Below, piece after piece: positions 45,309-55,125 of a stretch of DNA of 64,000 nucleotides. The translations under genes were made by a program, and so were the position numbers. Numbering within the stretch: position 1 is the first letter of the stretch; each line of letters opens with the position of its first letter. Under the pieces are notes generated by a model. That model was given only the letters and a program-made list of their open reading frames with translations, was not told the DNA's origin and made no database searches. Source of the stretch: Tropicimonas sp. IMCC34043 (GTDB lineage Bacteria; Pseudomonadota; Alphaproteobacteria; Rhodobacterales; Rhodobacteraceae); NCBI RefSeq assembly GCF_003390845.1, contig NZ_QMEK01000001.1, forward strand, positions 2,007,385-2,071,384, given 5' to 3'.

Positions 45309-46165
45309 GCCGGTTCGACCAGCGATTGCGGCTGTGCGAAGAACACCAGCGAAAACCGCCCGTTCAGGACAAACCCTATCGCCTCGTAGGCCTTCGAGGC
45401 GGCCTCTCCAGAGGCAAACAGGATCGCACGGGTCACGCCCCGGCTGCGGGCGAGGTCCAGATGCAGCGCGACGGCGCGACGGGCATGGCCAAGGCCGCGC
45501 AGCGAGGGCGGCGTATAGACGTTCCCGATCTGCACCATGTCGGGCACAATCGCGTTGAACGACGTCATGGCCAGCGGCTCCCCCGCAGCGGTCTCGAGCA
45601 ACATCAGCGAGCCGCGCTCGATCATGCCGGTGACGTCCTGCAGCGCCTGTGCCGCGGCCTCCTCCCGGGTGAAATGCAGTGTCTCGGCAAGGTAGTCGAC
45701 GCGCCAGTCCGCCAGATGGGCGCGGTCGGCATCCTCGGCCTGCCGCAGCCGCGATGTCCCGTCCGGGATCAGCAGGCGGTCGAGCGACAGCGCATAAAGC
45801 GGCTCGTCATCCTCGAACCGCACTTCAGCCTCGACAAGCCGCAGCGCCTGACGGGCGGCGATCACCTGATCGGTCGCGCCGAAAATCCCCCGGAGCTCGG
45901 CCGATCCCAAAAGCTGGCGCAACTCGTCCGCATCGGCGCCGCCGGGAAGTTGAACCAGAACAAATCCCGCGGTGCTGAGGCCCAGCACACCGGCAAGTCC
46001 CTCGGCGCCCTCCTGCAGCCACATCCTTGTCGCCTCGGGCGCATCACCGCCGCAGGGCCCGTGCCTCAATAGGTTCGAGCGCAGGAACATCGAGGTCTCG
46101 GCCCGCGCGACCAGGAAGCGTTCGATCGCCGGGGCATCGCCCGGCACCGCAGCACGAAAAGCCAT
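45305..46165 (-). CDS. GNAT-family acetyltransferase
   Basis: 286 residues. The C-terminal half is a GNAT fold: NVYTPPSLRGLGHARRAVALHL is the acetyl-CoA motif and EAIGFVLNGRFSLVFF the end of the domain. The N-terminal half is a diverged GNAT-like domain. Substrate unknown. It starts directly after the rsmE stop, with no gap, and overlaps the PH-like gene. Confidence 0.82.
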   Translation of the reverse strand: MAFRAAVPGDAPAIERFLVARAETSMFLRSNLLRHGPCGGDAPEATRMWLQEGAEGLAGVLGLSTAGFVLVQLPGGADADELRQLLGSAELRGIFGATDQVIAARQALRLVEAEVRFEDDEPLYALSLDRLLIPDGTSRLRQAEDADRAHLADWRVDYLAETLHFTREEAAAQALQDVTGMIERGSLMLLETAAGEPLAMTSFNAIVPDMVQIGNVYTPPSLRGLGHARRAVALHLDLARSRGVTRAILFASGEAASKAYEAIGFVLNGRFSLVFFAQPQSLVEPA

Positions 46166-46882
46166 TCACCAATCCCCCAGCAGGCTTTGCCACAGCGTCA
46201 GCGCGGCAACAGCGGCAGTATCGGCGCGCAGGACACGGGGGCCGAGGCTGACGGCAGAGGCCTGCGGCATGGCCCGCAGCCGGGCGCGTTCGGTGTCGGA
46301 GAACCCGCCCTCCGGTCCGATCAGGATCGCCCAGGGGCCGGGGCCCGCCTCGGTCAGCGCCGCACCCGCGCCCACCAGCGCCTCGTCGCAAAACATCAGC
46401 CGCCGATCCCCGGGCCAGTTGTCGAGCAACCGGTCGAGCCGGACCAGATCGGCGACCTCGGGCACGAAGGTGCCGCCGCATTGCTCGGCCGCCTCGACGG
46501 CATGGGCCTGCAGCCGGTCGCGCCGGATCCGTTCGGCATTGGTGAACTCGGTCTGCACCGGGCAGATCCGCGCCGCGCCCATCTCGGCCGCCTTTTCGAC
46601 GATGAAATCGGTGCGGGCCTTCTTGATCGGGGCAAACAGCAGCCACAGGTCGGGCGGCATCTGCAAGGCACGGGTCCGCTCGACGATTTCGAGCGTTCCG
46701 CCGCGCCGGTCGGCCCCACGCACCACAGCGCGAAATTCGCCGCTCCGCCCGTCGAACACACGCAGTTCGTCGCCAACGGCCAGCCGCATCACCCCGAACA
46801 GGTAATGTGCCTGATCGCGGCCGGGCGAAACGCTTTGCCCCTCTGCAAGGCTTTGGTCTAGATACAGGCGAACCGATGCCAT
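46166..46882 (-). CDS. rsmE: 16S rRNA (uracil1498-N3)-methyltransferase
   Basis: 238 residues, SPOUT fold. Methylates U1498 of 16S rRNA. GPEGGFSDTER, LGPRVLRADTAAVAAL and the N-terminal PUA-like domain are typical of RsmE. ATG 46882 begins MASVRLYLD with GGAAGC upstream; the in-frame extension to 47020 is unconserved. First gene of a three-gene unit. Confidence 0.94.
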   Translation of the reverse strand: MASVRLYLDQSLAEGQSVSPGRDQAHYLFGVMRLAVGDELRVFDGRSGEFRAVVRGADRRGGTLEIVERTRALQMPPDLWLLFAPIKKARTDFIVEKAAEMGAARICPVQTEFTNAERIRRDRLQAHAVEAAEQCGGTFVPEVADLVRLDRLLDNWPGDRRLMFCDEALVGAGAALTEAGPGPWAILIGPEGGFSDTERARLRAMPQASAVSLGPRVLRADTAAVAALTLWQSLLGDW

Positions 46883-46913
46883 CACGTGCTTCCCATTTTT
46901 CGAGGCGGACCAT

Positions 46914-47924
46914 ATGACCGAGACCGATCCGACGCCAGAGACCACGGGCCTGTCCGCCCCGCAAACCGGTCCTGCCACGCAGGCAGACGGAGGGACCGTC
47001 GCCGATGCCGTCACCGGCAACTGGGTCGACCGCCATGCCCCGCCAATGCTGCGGCCCTATCTGCGGCTGTCGCGCGCCGACCGCCCGGTGGGCTCCTGGG
47101 GGCTTGCCATTCCGTGCTGGTGGGGCGTGCTTGCCGCCGCGGCGGCAACCGGCTGGATGCCGTTCGACTGGTGGATCCTGATCGGCTGCGGGCTGGGCGC
47201 GGTGCTGATGCGCGGCGCCGGCTGCACCTGGAACGACATCACTGACCGGGATATCGACGCAAGGGTCGAGCGCACGCGCTCGCGCCCCTTGCCCTCGGGC
47301 CAGGTCAGCCTGCGCCAGGCGCTGATCTGGATGGCGGCGCAGGCACTTGTCGCCTTCCTGATCCTGCTGACTTTCAACACCTTCACGATCTGGCTCGGCA
47401 TCGCCTCGCTGATACCGGTCGCGATCTATCCCTTTGGCAAGCGCTTCACCTGGTGGCCGCAGCTGATCCTCGGGATCAATTTCAACTGGGGCGTGCTTGT
47501 CGGCTGGGCCGCCCATACCGGCAGCCTCGATGCGGCGCCCTTGCTGCTCTATTTCGGCGGCATTGCCTGGACGATCTTTTACGACACGATCTATGCCCAT
47601 CAGGACATCGAGGATGACGCGCTGATCGGGGTGAAATCGACCGCGCGGCTGTTCGGCGAGGACACGCCCGCGTGGCTTGAGCTGTTCACCCTGACCGCGG
47701 TGACGATGTGGGCTGTCGGAACGCTGGCCGCGACCGCCCCCACCGGCAGCCTGCTCAAGATGGCAATCGGCTTGCTCGGAGTATTCGGCATGGGCTGGCA
47801 CATGCGGTTTCTGGCGCGCAACGTCGATTTTGGCGACCCGCAGTCCTGCCTGACGGCATTCCGCGCCCTGCGCACGACGGGGATGATCCTTGTCGTCGCG
47901 CTGGCGGTCGTCATCCTGCTCTGA
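46914..47924 (+). CDS. ubiA: 4-hydroxybenzoate polyprenyltransferase
   Basis: 336 residues, eight to nine helices. Attaches the polyprenyl tail to 4-hydroxybenzoate in ubiquinone synthesis. The Mg-binding Asp motifs are NDITDRDIDARVERTRSRP and YDTIYAHQDIEDD. An unusually long, Thr/Pro-rich N-terminus (about 35 residues) precedes the domain; a later start cannot be excluded. Divergent from rsmE. The polyprenyl synthase at 16.7 kb supplies the tail. Confidence 0.94.
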   Translation: MTETDPTPETTGLSAPQTGPATQADGGTVADAVTGNWVDRHAPPMLRPYLRLSRADRPVGSWGLAIPCWWGVLAAAAATGWMPFDWWILIGCGLGAVLMRGAGCTWNDITDRDIDARVERTRSRPLPSGQVSLRQALIWMAAQALVAFLILLTFNTFTIWLGIASLIPVAIYPFGKRFTWWPQLILGINFNWGVLVGWAAHTGSLDAAPLLLYFGGIAWTIFYDTIYAHQDIEDDALIGVKSTARLFGEDTPAWLELFTLTAVTMWAVGTLAATAPTGSLLKMAIGLLGVFGMGWHMRFLARNVDFGDPQSCLTAFRALRTTGMILVVALAVVILL

Positions 47925-48037
47925 CGGGTCCTCCGGGGCCTTGGCAGATTTCCGCCGCCCCGCGGAAACCCGCAACGATTGATCCCCCGGGCCTCAGCCC
48001 TTAAGACGGCGGCACCTGTCAGAGAGGACCGGCCGCC

Positions 48038-50047
48038 ATGCGCCTTGCCACCAAATTCCTGACCGTCGCCGTCCTGGTGCTGGCTGCCGCCGGTTGCTGG
48101 TTCGCGGCCACGGTCGCGGCGCATGTGATCGAGGATCGCTCTGGCCGGGCGGTCAGCGTGGCGCTGCTCGGCGCGGGCCACGAATGGACCTCGGTCGCGA
48201 CCGACGGGCTGCTGGTGCATCTGAGCGGAACCGCCCCGACCGAGGCCGAGCGCTTCGAGGCGCTGCATATCGCGGGCACCGTGGTCGACGCCGCGCGCGT
48301 CATCGACGACACCGCGGTCGACCCGGGCGAGCCGCTGATCGCGCCGCGCTATTCGATGGAAATCCTGCGCAACGACGACGGCATCACCCTGATCGGACTG
48401 GTGCCGGCAAGCCTCGACCGCAAGGCCATGGCCAGCGAGATCCGGGCCATGGCCGATGGCGCCGAGGTTTCGGACCTGCTGCAGACGGCAACCTATGACG
48501 AGCCCGAAGGTTGGGACGAGGCGGTCGCCTTCGGGTTGAGCGTTCTGGCGCGACTGCCGCGATCCAAGGTCTCGATCGCGCCGGGCCAGGTTTCGGTCAT
48601 GGCAATCAGCGACTCGTCGCGCGAGAAGCAGGCGCTGGAAGCGGCCCTGACCCGGAAGGTGCCCGCCGGCGTCACCCTTACCCACCAGATCAGCGCGCCG
48701 CGCCCGGTGATCACCCCCTTCACGCTGCGCTTCGTGATCGACGACGACGGCGCAAGGTTCGATGCCTGTTCGGCCGACACGCCGCGCGCCCGCGACCGGA
48801 TCCTTGCCGCCGCCGTCGATGCCGGGCTGCAGGGGCAGCCCGACTGCACGCTGGGGCTTGGCGTGCCGACCCCGGAATGGGCCGATGCCGTGACGCAGGG
48901 GATCGGCGCGCTGGCCGAACTGGGCGGCGGCAGCCTGACCATCACGGATGCCGATGTCAGCCTCGTCGCGCTGGAGGCGACGCCCCAGCGCGATTTCGAC
49001 CGGGTCGTGGGCGAGCTCGAATCGAACCTGCCAGAGGTGTTTTCGCTGACCTCGGTGCTGCCCGAACCGCCGACGCCGGTTGCGACCGAAGAGGGCCCGC
49101 CCGAGTTCATCGCGACCCGCAGCCCGGAAGGCGACGTGCAACTGCGCGGGCGGCTCAACAACGCGCTGGTGCGCGACACCGTGGCCGCCTACGCCCGTTC
49201 GCAATTCGGCGTCGACGCGGTGCACATGGCCGCCCGCATCGACGAGACCCTGCCCGACGCCTGGCCAATGCGTGTACTCTCCGGTCTGCAAGGTCTGTCA
49301 GGGCTCGCCCAGGGCATTGTCACCGTTCAGGCCGACAGCATCGAGATCAGCGGCCTCTCGGGCCACCAGGATGCGGAAGCCGAGATTTCGCGGCTGCTGT
49401 CGGAAAAGCTGACGGGCGCGCAGAAGTTCCGCATCGACGTTTCCTACGACGCGGCCTTCGACCCGTTTGCAGCCCTGCCGACCCCGCAGGAATGCATCGA
49501 CAAGATCAATGCCGTACTGGCCGCACACAAGATCACATTCGATCCCGGCTCGATCGTGGTCCAGGGCGATTCGGCGGCCGTCGTGGACGACATCGCCGAA
49601 ATCCTGAAGCAGTGCCGCAAGGTCGACATGACCATCGAGATTGCCGGCCATACCGACAGCCAGGGCCGCGAAGAGATGAACCTCGATCTGTCCCAGCAAC
49701 GTGCCGATGCGGTGCTGAAGGCATTGATCGACCGGCGCGTTCTGTCGTCGCGGATCAGCGCCCGCGGCTATGGCGAGGCCGAGCCCATCGCCGACAACAA
49801 GACCGAGGAAGGCCGCGAGGCCAATCGGCGGATCGAATTCATGCTGGTCGGCGAACCGGCGGTGCCCGATATCGGAGACGGCGCGCTGACCGGCCCGGCG
49901 GGCGGTCCGACCCACCAATGGGCCCGTGCCGACGCGGGCGCCACCGCCAGTGGCTCTGACGCCGGGGACCAGACGGGAATGGCATCGGACGATGAGGCCC
50001 CGATGGAACCGGGCGACGCAGCAGCGACGGAAAAGGACACCGAATGA
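48038..50047 (+). CDS. OmpA-family protein with BON-like repeats
   Basis: 669 residues. One N-terminal transmembrane or signal-anchor helix (about 8-28). Several alpha/beta segments of 70-80 residues (for example VATDGLLVHLSGTAPTEAER) resemble BON domains, as in ArfA. The C-terminal OmpA domain has IEIAGHTDSQGREEMNLDLS and NRRIEF, which bind peptidoglycan. The last 60 residues are acidic and Ala/Gly-rich. GAGAGGA precedes the ATG. Likely an inner-membrane-anchored cell-wall-binding protein. Confidence 0.82.
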   Translation: MRLATKFLTVAVLVLAAAGCWFAATVAAHVIEDRSGRAVSVALLGAGHEWTSVATDGLLVHLSGTAPTEAERFEALHIAGTVVDAARVIDDTAVDPGEPLIAPRYSMEILRNDDGITLIGLVPASLDRKAMASEIRAMADGAEVSDLLQTATYDEPEGWDEAVAFGLSVLARLPRSKVSIAPGQVSVMAISDSSREKQALEAALTRKVPAGVTLTHQISAPRPVITPFTLRFVIDDDGARFDACSADTPRARDRILAAAVDAGLQGQPDCTLGLGVPTPEWADAVTQGIGALAELGGGSLTITDADVSLVALEATPQRDFDRVVGELESNLPEVFSLTSVLPEPPTPVATEEGPPEFIATRSPEGDVQLRGRLNNALVRDTVAAYARSQFGVDAVHMAARIDETLPDAWPMRVLSGLQGLSGLAQGIVTVQADSIEISGLSGHQDAEAEISRLLSEKLTGAQKFRIDVSYDAAFDPFAALPTPQECIDKINAVLAAHKITFDPGSIVVQGDSAAVVDDIAEILKQCRKVDMTIEIAGHTDSQGREEMNLDLSQQRADAVLKALIDRRVLSSRISARGYGEAEPIADNKTEEGREANRRIEFMLVGEPAVPDIGDGALTGPAGGPTHQWARADAGATASGSDAGDQTGMASDDEAPMEPGDAAATEKDTE

Positions 50048-50370
50048 ACCGAACCGAATTCATCATGGCCACTGCGGCGGTGCTGTTCGTGGCCTTCCTC
50101 GTCGGCTGGTTCGCCTCGTGGATCGTGCACCGGGTCACCCGCGTGACCCAGGCCGACATGAGCGAGCTCGACAAGATGGCCCAGGCCCTGCACGAGGCCG
50201 AAGAGACCCGCGACCAGGCGATCACCTATCTGCAGCAGCGTGAAGCCGAACTGACCAACGAGCTGACCCAGACCGAGGCAGAGCTTCAGGCCGCGATGGA
50301 GGGACTGGGCAGTCTGCGCAGCGAAAACGAACGCATGAGTCTGGAGCTGGAACGGCGTCAGGGCGCCTGA
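50044..50370 (+). CDS. Small membrane protein with coiled coil
   Basis: 108 residues. One transmembrane helix (about 7-28), then a coiled coil (about 40-105) rich in Glu, Gln and Leu. The ATG overlaps the OmpA-family stop (ATGA), so it is made with it and probably works with it at the envelope. No named family. Confidence 0.75.
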   Translation: MNRTEFIMATAAVLFVAFLVGWFASWIVHRVTRVTQADMSELDKMAQALHEAEETRDQAITYLQQREAELTNELTQTEAELQAAMEGLGSLRSENERMSLELERRQGA

Positions 50371-50382
50371 GCGACAGGAACA

Positions 50383-50405
50383 GCCAAGCGGAAGTCCGCC
50401 TTGGC
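50383..50405. terminator. Bidirectional hairpin after the coiled-coil gene
   Basis: GCCAAGCGG and CCGCCTTGGC pair with one bulged C in the gap between the convergent coiled-coil gene and moaE. No clear T-run. Confidence 0.45.
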
Positions 50406-50437
50406 CTCAGAAGACGGCCACCCCGGGCGCAGCCCCC

Positions 50438-50890
50438 TCAGGGCTCGCTCGACCAGCGGCCAAGCGCGTCCTCGTCGGCATCCTTTGCCGCGACCCAGGC
50501 CGCGCCATCGGCGCCGATTTCCTTCTTCCAGAATGGCGCGCGGGATTTCAGATAATCCATCAGGAACTCTGCCGACTCGAAGGCCGCAGCACGGTGACTG
50601 GATGCGGTCGCCACCATCATGATCGGCTCGCCCGGCGCCAGACGGCCGTGGCGGTGCACGATCAGCAAATCCGCAAGCGTCCAGCGCGCCATCGCCTCGC
50701 GCCCGATCTGCTCCAGCGCGCGTTCGGTCATGCCGGGGTAATGTTCGATTTCCATCGCCCCGAGGGTCCCGGCCTCGTCCCGGACAATGCCGGTAAAGCT
50801 GACCACCGCCCCTGCACCGCCCAGCCGCGCCGTGAAGGCATCAAGCAACGCACCGGGCAGGAACGGCGCCTGCTGCAGGCGGATCTCCAT
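50438..50890 (-). CDS. moaE: Molybdopterin synthase catalytic subunit
   Basis: 150 residues. With MoaD it converts precursor Z to molybdopterin. RGxxxP-like features, HRHGRLAPGE and KSRAPFWKKE, which carries the active Lys, are present. Five bases separate it from moaD. ATG 50890. Confidence 0.94.
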   Translation of the reverse strand: MEIRLQQAPFLPGALLDAFTARLGGAGAVVSFTGIVRDEAGTLGAMEIEHYPGMTERALEQIGREAMARWTLADLLIVHRHGRLAPGEPIMMVATASSHRAAAFESAEFLMDYLKSRAPFWKKEIGADGAAWVAAKDADEDALGRWSSEP

Positions 50891-50895
50891 CGCGC

Positions 50896-51144
50896 TCAGC
50901 CGCCGGTCATCGGCGGGAAAAACGCGACCTCGCGCACCCCCCTCAGCGATGCGTCGAAATCGGCCAGATCCTGATCGAGTGCCACGCGCAGCGCCGAGAC
51001 ATCCTCGAACGCCGCCGCATAGCGGGCCTCGCGCGCCTTCAGTTCCTCGACCAGCTCGGCGACGGTGGCGGCATCGGTCTCGACCCGTTCTTTCGGCAGG
51101 CCGATCCGTTCGCGCACCCAGGCGAAATAGAGCACGTCGATCAT
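50896..51144 (-). CDS. moaD: Molybdopterin synthase sulfur carrier subunit
   Basis: 82 residues, ubiquitin fold. It ends FFPPMTGG, the double-glycine tail that is thiocarboxylated. The ATG overlaps the pgsA stop (ATGA), so it is translationally coupled to pgsA. Confidence 0.93.
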   Translation of the reverse strand: MIDVLYFAWVRERIGLPKERVETDAATVAELVEELKAREARYAAAFEDVSALRVALDQDLADFDASLRGVREVAFFPPMTGG

Positions 51145-51710
51145 CGCGGTTCCTCCCGCAGGAACGGCAGCGCCTTGGTGAAATAATCCCAGCCGGTCAT
51201 CAGCGTCAGCGCCGCGGCAAGCCACATCAACGCGCCGCCGATCCACACCAGCACCGGCGCCGCCAGCGCCCCCGATGCCAGCAGCGTAGCAATCGCGACC
51301 ATCTGCACCATGGTTTTCCACTTGGCGAGCTTCGTCACCTTGAGCGTTCCGGCGGTGTCACCCAGAAACTCGCGCAGTCCCGAGACGAAGACCTCGCGGA
51401 ACAGGATCGCGGCGGTCGGCAGGCCCAGCCACAGCACCGGCCCCGTGATCGCCAAGAGCATCCCGAGCGCGATCATCACCATCGCCTTGTCGGCAATCGG
51501 GTCGAGCATGGTGCCGAACTTGCTTTGCTGGTTCCAGGCGCGGGCCAGATAGCCGTCGATCCAGTCGGTCGCCGCCGCGCCGGCAAACAGCACCAAGGCG
51601 GCCCAGTCGGCCAGCGGCCGCGGCAGGATCAGGAAGACGATCAGCACCAGAGGCGCGGCGATCAGCCGGGCGACGGTCAGCACATTTGGAAGTGTCCATG
51701 TCATGGACAT
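51141..51710 (-). CDS. pgsA: CDP-diacylglycerol-glycerol-3-phosphate phosphatidyltransferase
   Basis: 189 residues, five to six helices. Makes phosphatidylglycerol phosphate. The CDP-alcohol phosphotransferase motif DG-x2-AR-x8-G-x3-D-x3-D is intact in the stretch from DGYLAR to DPIADK. The operon pgsA-moaD-moaE is common in alphaproteobacteria. The true start may be the ATG two codons later (51704). Confidence 0.94.
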   Translation of the reverse strand: MSMTWTLPNVLTVARLIAAPLVLIVFLILPRPLADWAALVLFAGAAATDWIDGYLARAWNQQSKFGTMLDPIADKAMVMIALGMLLAITGPVLWLGLPTAAILFREVFVSGLREFLGDTAGTLKVTKLAKWKTMVQMVAIATLLASGALAAPVLVWIGGALMWLAAALTLMTGWDYFTKALPFLREEPR

Positions 51711-51775
51711 GATCTAGCGCCCCCGGGCGGCGTCGGAAAGGGGTTGCGCGAACCGAACCGCCGCAGTGGTCCGAT

Positions 51776-51806
51776 GCAAAAGGCCGCGAGCTTTCGCCCG
51801 CGGCCT
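51776..51806 (-). terminator. Intrinsic terminator after the phytase-like esterase gene
   Basis: On the minus strand, AGGCCGCG and CGCGGCCT make an 8-bp stem with a 10-nt loop, followed by TTTTG. Placed 25 bases past the stop. Confidence 0.72.
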
Positions 51807-51830
51807 CCCGTCATTCGCTGACGCTTCGGG

Positions 51831-53144
51831 TCACTCGGCGTTCAGGAAGTCGGCGACGTCGAGCTGGATGAACTCGTTGTCGTCCGCCCGGCCCTGTTCG
51901 CGGCCGACCGAGAACGGGAAGTTGTTGTCGTTGGCGACAACGATGGTGGTCTCGTTCACCCGGTCCACATTCTCGATGGTGACGAACGGGAAGGTGAAGA
52001 CGCCGTTTTCGGTGCCGCGCGGCGCGATGCCGTCGGGATCGGCGATCTTCATCAGGTCGATATAGGCGATCTTTTCCAGCACGCCGTTGTCGTCGGCGCG
52101 GTCCAGATCGACCAGATAGATCCGCTTGAAGAGCGCAGGCTCCTTGGACCAGTCGCCGCCCTGCCCGCTGTCACGTTCGATGATCAGTGCCCGTGTGCCG
52201 CCGATCAGGTTGAAATCGCCGATGGCGTGGTCGGCAGCGTCGAGCGGATAGAACCGTACCTTGTCGCCCCAGCCATTCGCCGCGGTGTCGAATTCGAAGA
52301 TCCGCAGAACCGGCGTGCCGCCGACGGTCTCGGGCGCATTCGCCTCGGCATCCCAGATCGGCTTTTCCAGCAGCGGATAGAGCGTCTTGCCGTCTTCGGA
52401 CAGCGCCATGCCCTCGTAACCGCCCGAGCGCATCGAGACCATCTCGGGCTTTGCCGCCTGACCGGCATTCGGCGTGGCGACAAAGGCGTTGTCGGGCGAG
52501 CGGTACAGCTTGCCGCCCGGGGCGGTCGCGATCACCTGCAGCACCTTGCCGTTGGCATCCGTCTCGATCAGCCAGGGGCCGAATTCGTCGCCGAACCAGT
52601 AATGATCGCCCACCGGCTGGATCGATTCGATGTCGAGATCGGCGCCGGTCAGATAGCGGCTGCCGGTCGATTCGTTGACAATCGGAAACGGCACGATGGC
52701 GTCCGGGTCGGACAGGAAGACGGTCTTCTCGGGGCTGACGCGGCCGGTTTCCCAGTCGATGTCCATGAAGTTGAACATCAGCATCGCGTCGGCCGAGTTC
52801 GCCTTGGTGCCATAGCCGTTGTCGGTCAGCACCAGGAAACGCCCCTCGCCCAGCGACCGGATGCCGGAAAAGCCCTGCAGCGGCTGGCCCGGGAACGGGC
52901 GCGCGAGGCCGGTGGCGTCGTCATGGATCGCATAGAGCTGTTCGACGCGGCCGTTCTTGCCGGTGAAGCGGCCCGACTTGTTGAAATATTGCGGGGCGTC
53001 GGCGGGCGCCACCAGGAACGACTGGGCCGGCAGTTCGGCGTGGTCGATCAGGGTTGCGGTGAATTCCTGCGGATCGGCCTGGGCCAGGGTGGCGGCAGAG
53101 ACGGAGGCGAGCAGAAGCGCTGCGGCCTTGAGGGCGTGGGTCAC
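51831..53144 (-). CDS. Secreted esterase-like activity of phytase family protein
   Basis: 437 residues from GTG 53144, with GGGAG eight bases upstream; the signal peptide (about 1-23, ending TLAQA) begins there. The mature part contains GFSGIRSLGEGRFLVLTDNGYG and GYEGMALSEDGKTLYPLLE, the repeated beta-propeller pattern of the phytase-like esterase family (PF13449). Substrate unknown; a phosphodiester or phosphomonoester is plausible. Own transcription unit with a terminator. Confidence 0.86.
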   Translation of the reverse strand: MTHALKAAALLLASVSAATLAQADPQEFTATLIDHAELPAQSFLVAPADAPQYFNKSGRFTGKNGRVEQLYAIHDDATGLARPFPGQPLQGFSGIRSLGEGRFLVLTDNGYGTKANSADAMLMFNFMDIDWETGRVSPEKTVFLSDPDAIVPFPIVNESTGSRYLTGADLDIESIQPVGDHYWFGDEFGPWLIETDANGKVLQVIATAPGGKLYRSPDNAFVATPNAGQAAKPEMVSMRSGGYEGMALSEDGKTLYPLLEKPIWDAEANAPETVGGTPVLRIFEFDTAANGWGDKVRFYPLDAADHAIGDFNLIGGTRALIIERDSGQGGDWSKEPALFKRIYLVDLDRADDNGVLEKIAYIDLMKIADPDGIAPRGTENGVFTFPFVTIENVDRVNETTIVVANDNNFPFSVGREQGRADDNEFIQLDVADFLNAE

Positions 53145-53241
53145 GGGGGGACTCCCAGTTGGAGAAGTGTGCCCACTCCCTCGCGCCGCCACATGACATG
53201 GGCATGGCGTGCCGGTTAAACTCCGATGACAGCGCGCTGCG

Positions 53242-55125
53242 TCAGCCATCCACGTTGAAGAAAGCATAGATCCGCTCGGCAAGTCCGGCGCTGACCCCCT
53301 CGACCGCTTTCAGATCGGCCAGATTGGCCCGGGCTACTGCCTTGGCCGAGCCGAAATGCGCCAGCAGCGCACGTTTGCGGCGCGCGCCGACGCCGGGGAT
53401 CTCGTCCAGCGGTGTCGCGCCGATCGCCTTTGCGCGCTTTGCCCGGTGGGCGCCGATGGCAAAGCGGTGCGCCTCGTCCCTCAGCCGCTGGATGTAATAG
53501 AGCACCGGGTCATTGCGCTGCAGCGCAAAGGCAGAGCGGCCGGGGCGGTGAAACTCTTCCTTGCCGGCATCCCGGTCGACGCCCTTGGCGACACCTATGA
53601 AGGGCATGTCCTCCACCCCGAGTTCCGCCAGCGTTGCTGCCACGGCACTTATCTGGCCAGCGCCACCGTCGATCAGCAGCAGGTCGGGCCAGGCCTCGCT
53701 CTCGCGGTCCGGGTCCTCCTTCAGCAGCCGGGTGAAGCGGCGCGCCAGCACCTCCTTCATCATCGCGAAATCGTCGCCGGGGGTCAGCTCGTCGCCCTTG
53801 ATGTTGAACTTGCGATACTGGCTTTTGACATAGCCCTCGGGTCCCGCGACGATCATGCCGCCGACCGCGTTGGTGCCCATGATGTGCGAGTTGTCATAGA
53901 CCTCGATCCGCCGCGGCGGATTGGGCAGGCCGAATGCCTCGGCGACCCCGGCCAGCAGCTTGACCTGGGCCGCCGATTCCGACATCCGCCGGCCGAGCGA
54001 TTCCCGCGCATTGCGAACCGCCCCCGCCACCAGTTCCGCCTTCTCGCCACGCTGGGGCACCAGGATCTCGACCTTGCGGCCGGCCTTGGCCGCCAGCACT
54101 TCGGCCATGAGCTCGCGGTCCTCGATGTCGTGCGACAGGATCAGCTGCCGCGGCGGCTCCTTGCCGTCATAGAACTGGCCGAGGAACGCCTGCAGCACTT
54201 CCTCGGGCGCCTCGGTGCCGCCGGTCCGCGGATAGTAATCGTGGTTGCCCCAGTTCTGGTGCGCCCGGATGAAGAACACCTGCACACAGGCCTGCCCACC
54301 CTCCAGATGCAGCCCGATCACATCGGCCTCGGCGACGCCGCGCGGGTTGATGCCCTGCGCCGTCTGCACCTGGGTCAGCGCCCGGATCCGGTCGCGCAGC
54401 GCCGCCGCGCGTTCGAATTCCATCGCCTCCGACGCCGCCTGCATCTCGCTTGCCAATGCCTCCTGCACGCCGGTTGTCCTGCCCTGCAGGAACCGTTCGG
54501 CATCGCCCACAAGGCCGGCATAGCCCGCCGCGTCGATCAACCCGACGCAGGGCGCGCTGCAGCGCTTGATCTGATAGAGCAGGCAGGGCCGGGTGCGGCT
54601 TTCGAAGGTGGCATCGGTGCAATTGCGCAGCAGGAACACCTTCTGCAGCTGGTTCAACGTCCGGTTGACCGCGCCAGCGCTGGCAAAGGGTCCGTAGTAG
54701 CTGCCCTTCTCGGTCTTTGCGCCGCGGTGCTTCTTGATCTGGGGAAAGGCATGATCCTTGGCCACCAGGATGTTCGGGAACGACTTGTCGTCCCTCAGCA
54801 GCACGTTGTAGCGCGGCTTGAGCTGCTTGATCAGGTTCTGTTCCAGCAGCAGCGCCTCGGCCTCGGTGCGCGTGGTCAGGAACATCATCGAGGCGGTCTC
54901 GCGGATCATCCGCGCGATCCGGGGGCTGTGGCCGGTGGGGCGGGCATAGCTCGACACCCGCGCCTTCAGGTTCCGCGCCTTGCCGACATAGAGCACCCGG
55001 CTTTCCATATCGAGCATCCGGTAGACCCCGGGCGAGCTTTCCAGCGTTTTCAGATAGCCGTGGATGCAGTCCCGGCCGGTCGCCGGCGCCGTCTCTGTCG
55101 TCTTGCCGCCCTCAACCCCGGTCAT
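53242..55125 (-). CDS. uvrC: Excinuclease ABC subunit C
   Basis: 627 residues. Cuts DNA on both sides of the lesion in nucleotide excision repair. Parts in order: GIY-YIG nuclease ([18 protein letters not shown]), Cys-bearing region near 170 (RCSAPCVG), UVR motif ([15 protein letters not shown]), RNase-H-like nuclease with [11 protein letters not shown], and C-terminal helix-hairpin-helix repeats ([25 protein letters not shown]). ATG 55125 is preceded by GAAGG. The upstream gap is AT-rich and probably holds the promoter. Confidence 0.95.
   Translation of the reverse strand: MTGVEGGKTTETAPATGRDCIHGYLKTLESSPGVYRMLDMESRVLYVGKARNLKARVSSYARPTGHSPRIARMIRETASMMFLTTRTEAEALLLEQNLIKQLKPRYNVLLRDDKSFPNILVAKDHAFPQIKKHRGAKTEKGSYYGPFASAGAVNRTLNQLQKVFLLRNCTDATFESRTRPCLLYQIKRCSAPCVGLIDAAGYAGLVGDAERFLQGRTTGVQEALASEMQAASEAMEFERAAALRDRIRALTQVQTAQGINPRGVAEADVIGLHLEGGQACVQVFFIRAHQNWGNHDYYPRTGGTEAPEEVLQAFLGQFYDGKEPPRQLILSHDIEDRELMAEVLAAKAGRKVEILVPQRGEKAELVAGAVRNARESLGRRMSESAAQVKLLAGVAEAFGLPNPPRRIEVYDNSHIMGTNAVGGMIVAGPEGYVKSQYRKFNIKGDELTPGDDFAMMKEVLARRFTRLLKEDPDRESEAWPDLLLIDGGAGQISAVAATLAELGVEDMPFIGVAKGVDRDAGKEEFHRPGRSAFALQRNDPVLYYIQRLRDEAHRFAIGAHRAKRAKAIGATPLDEIPGVGARRKRALLAHFGSAKAVARANLADLKAVEGVSAGLAERIYAFFNVDG

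Noticed and set aside
46044..47975. Long minus-strand frame across rsmE and ubiA
   Set aside because: Overlaps two recognised genes in the wrong frame or strand and has low-complexity composition.
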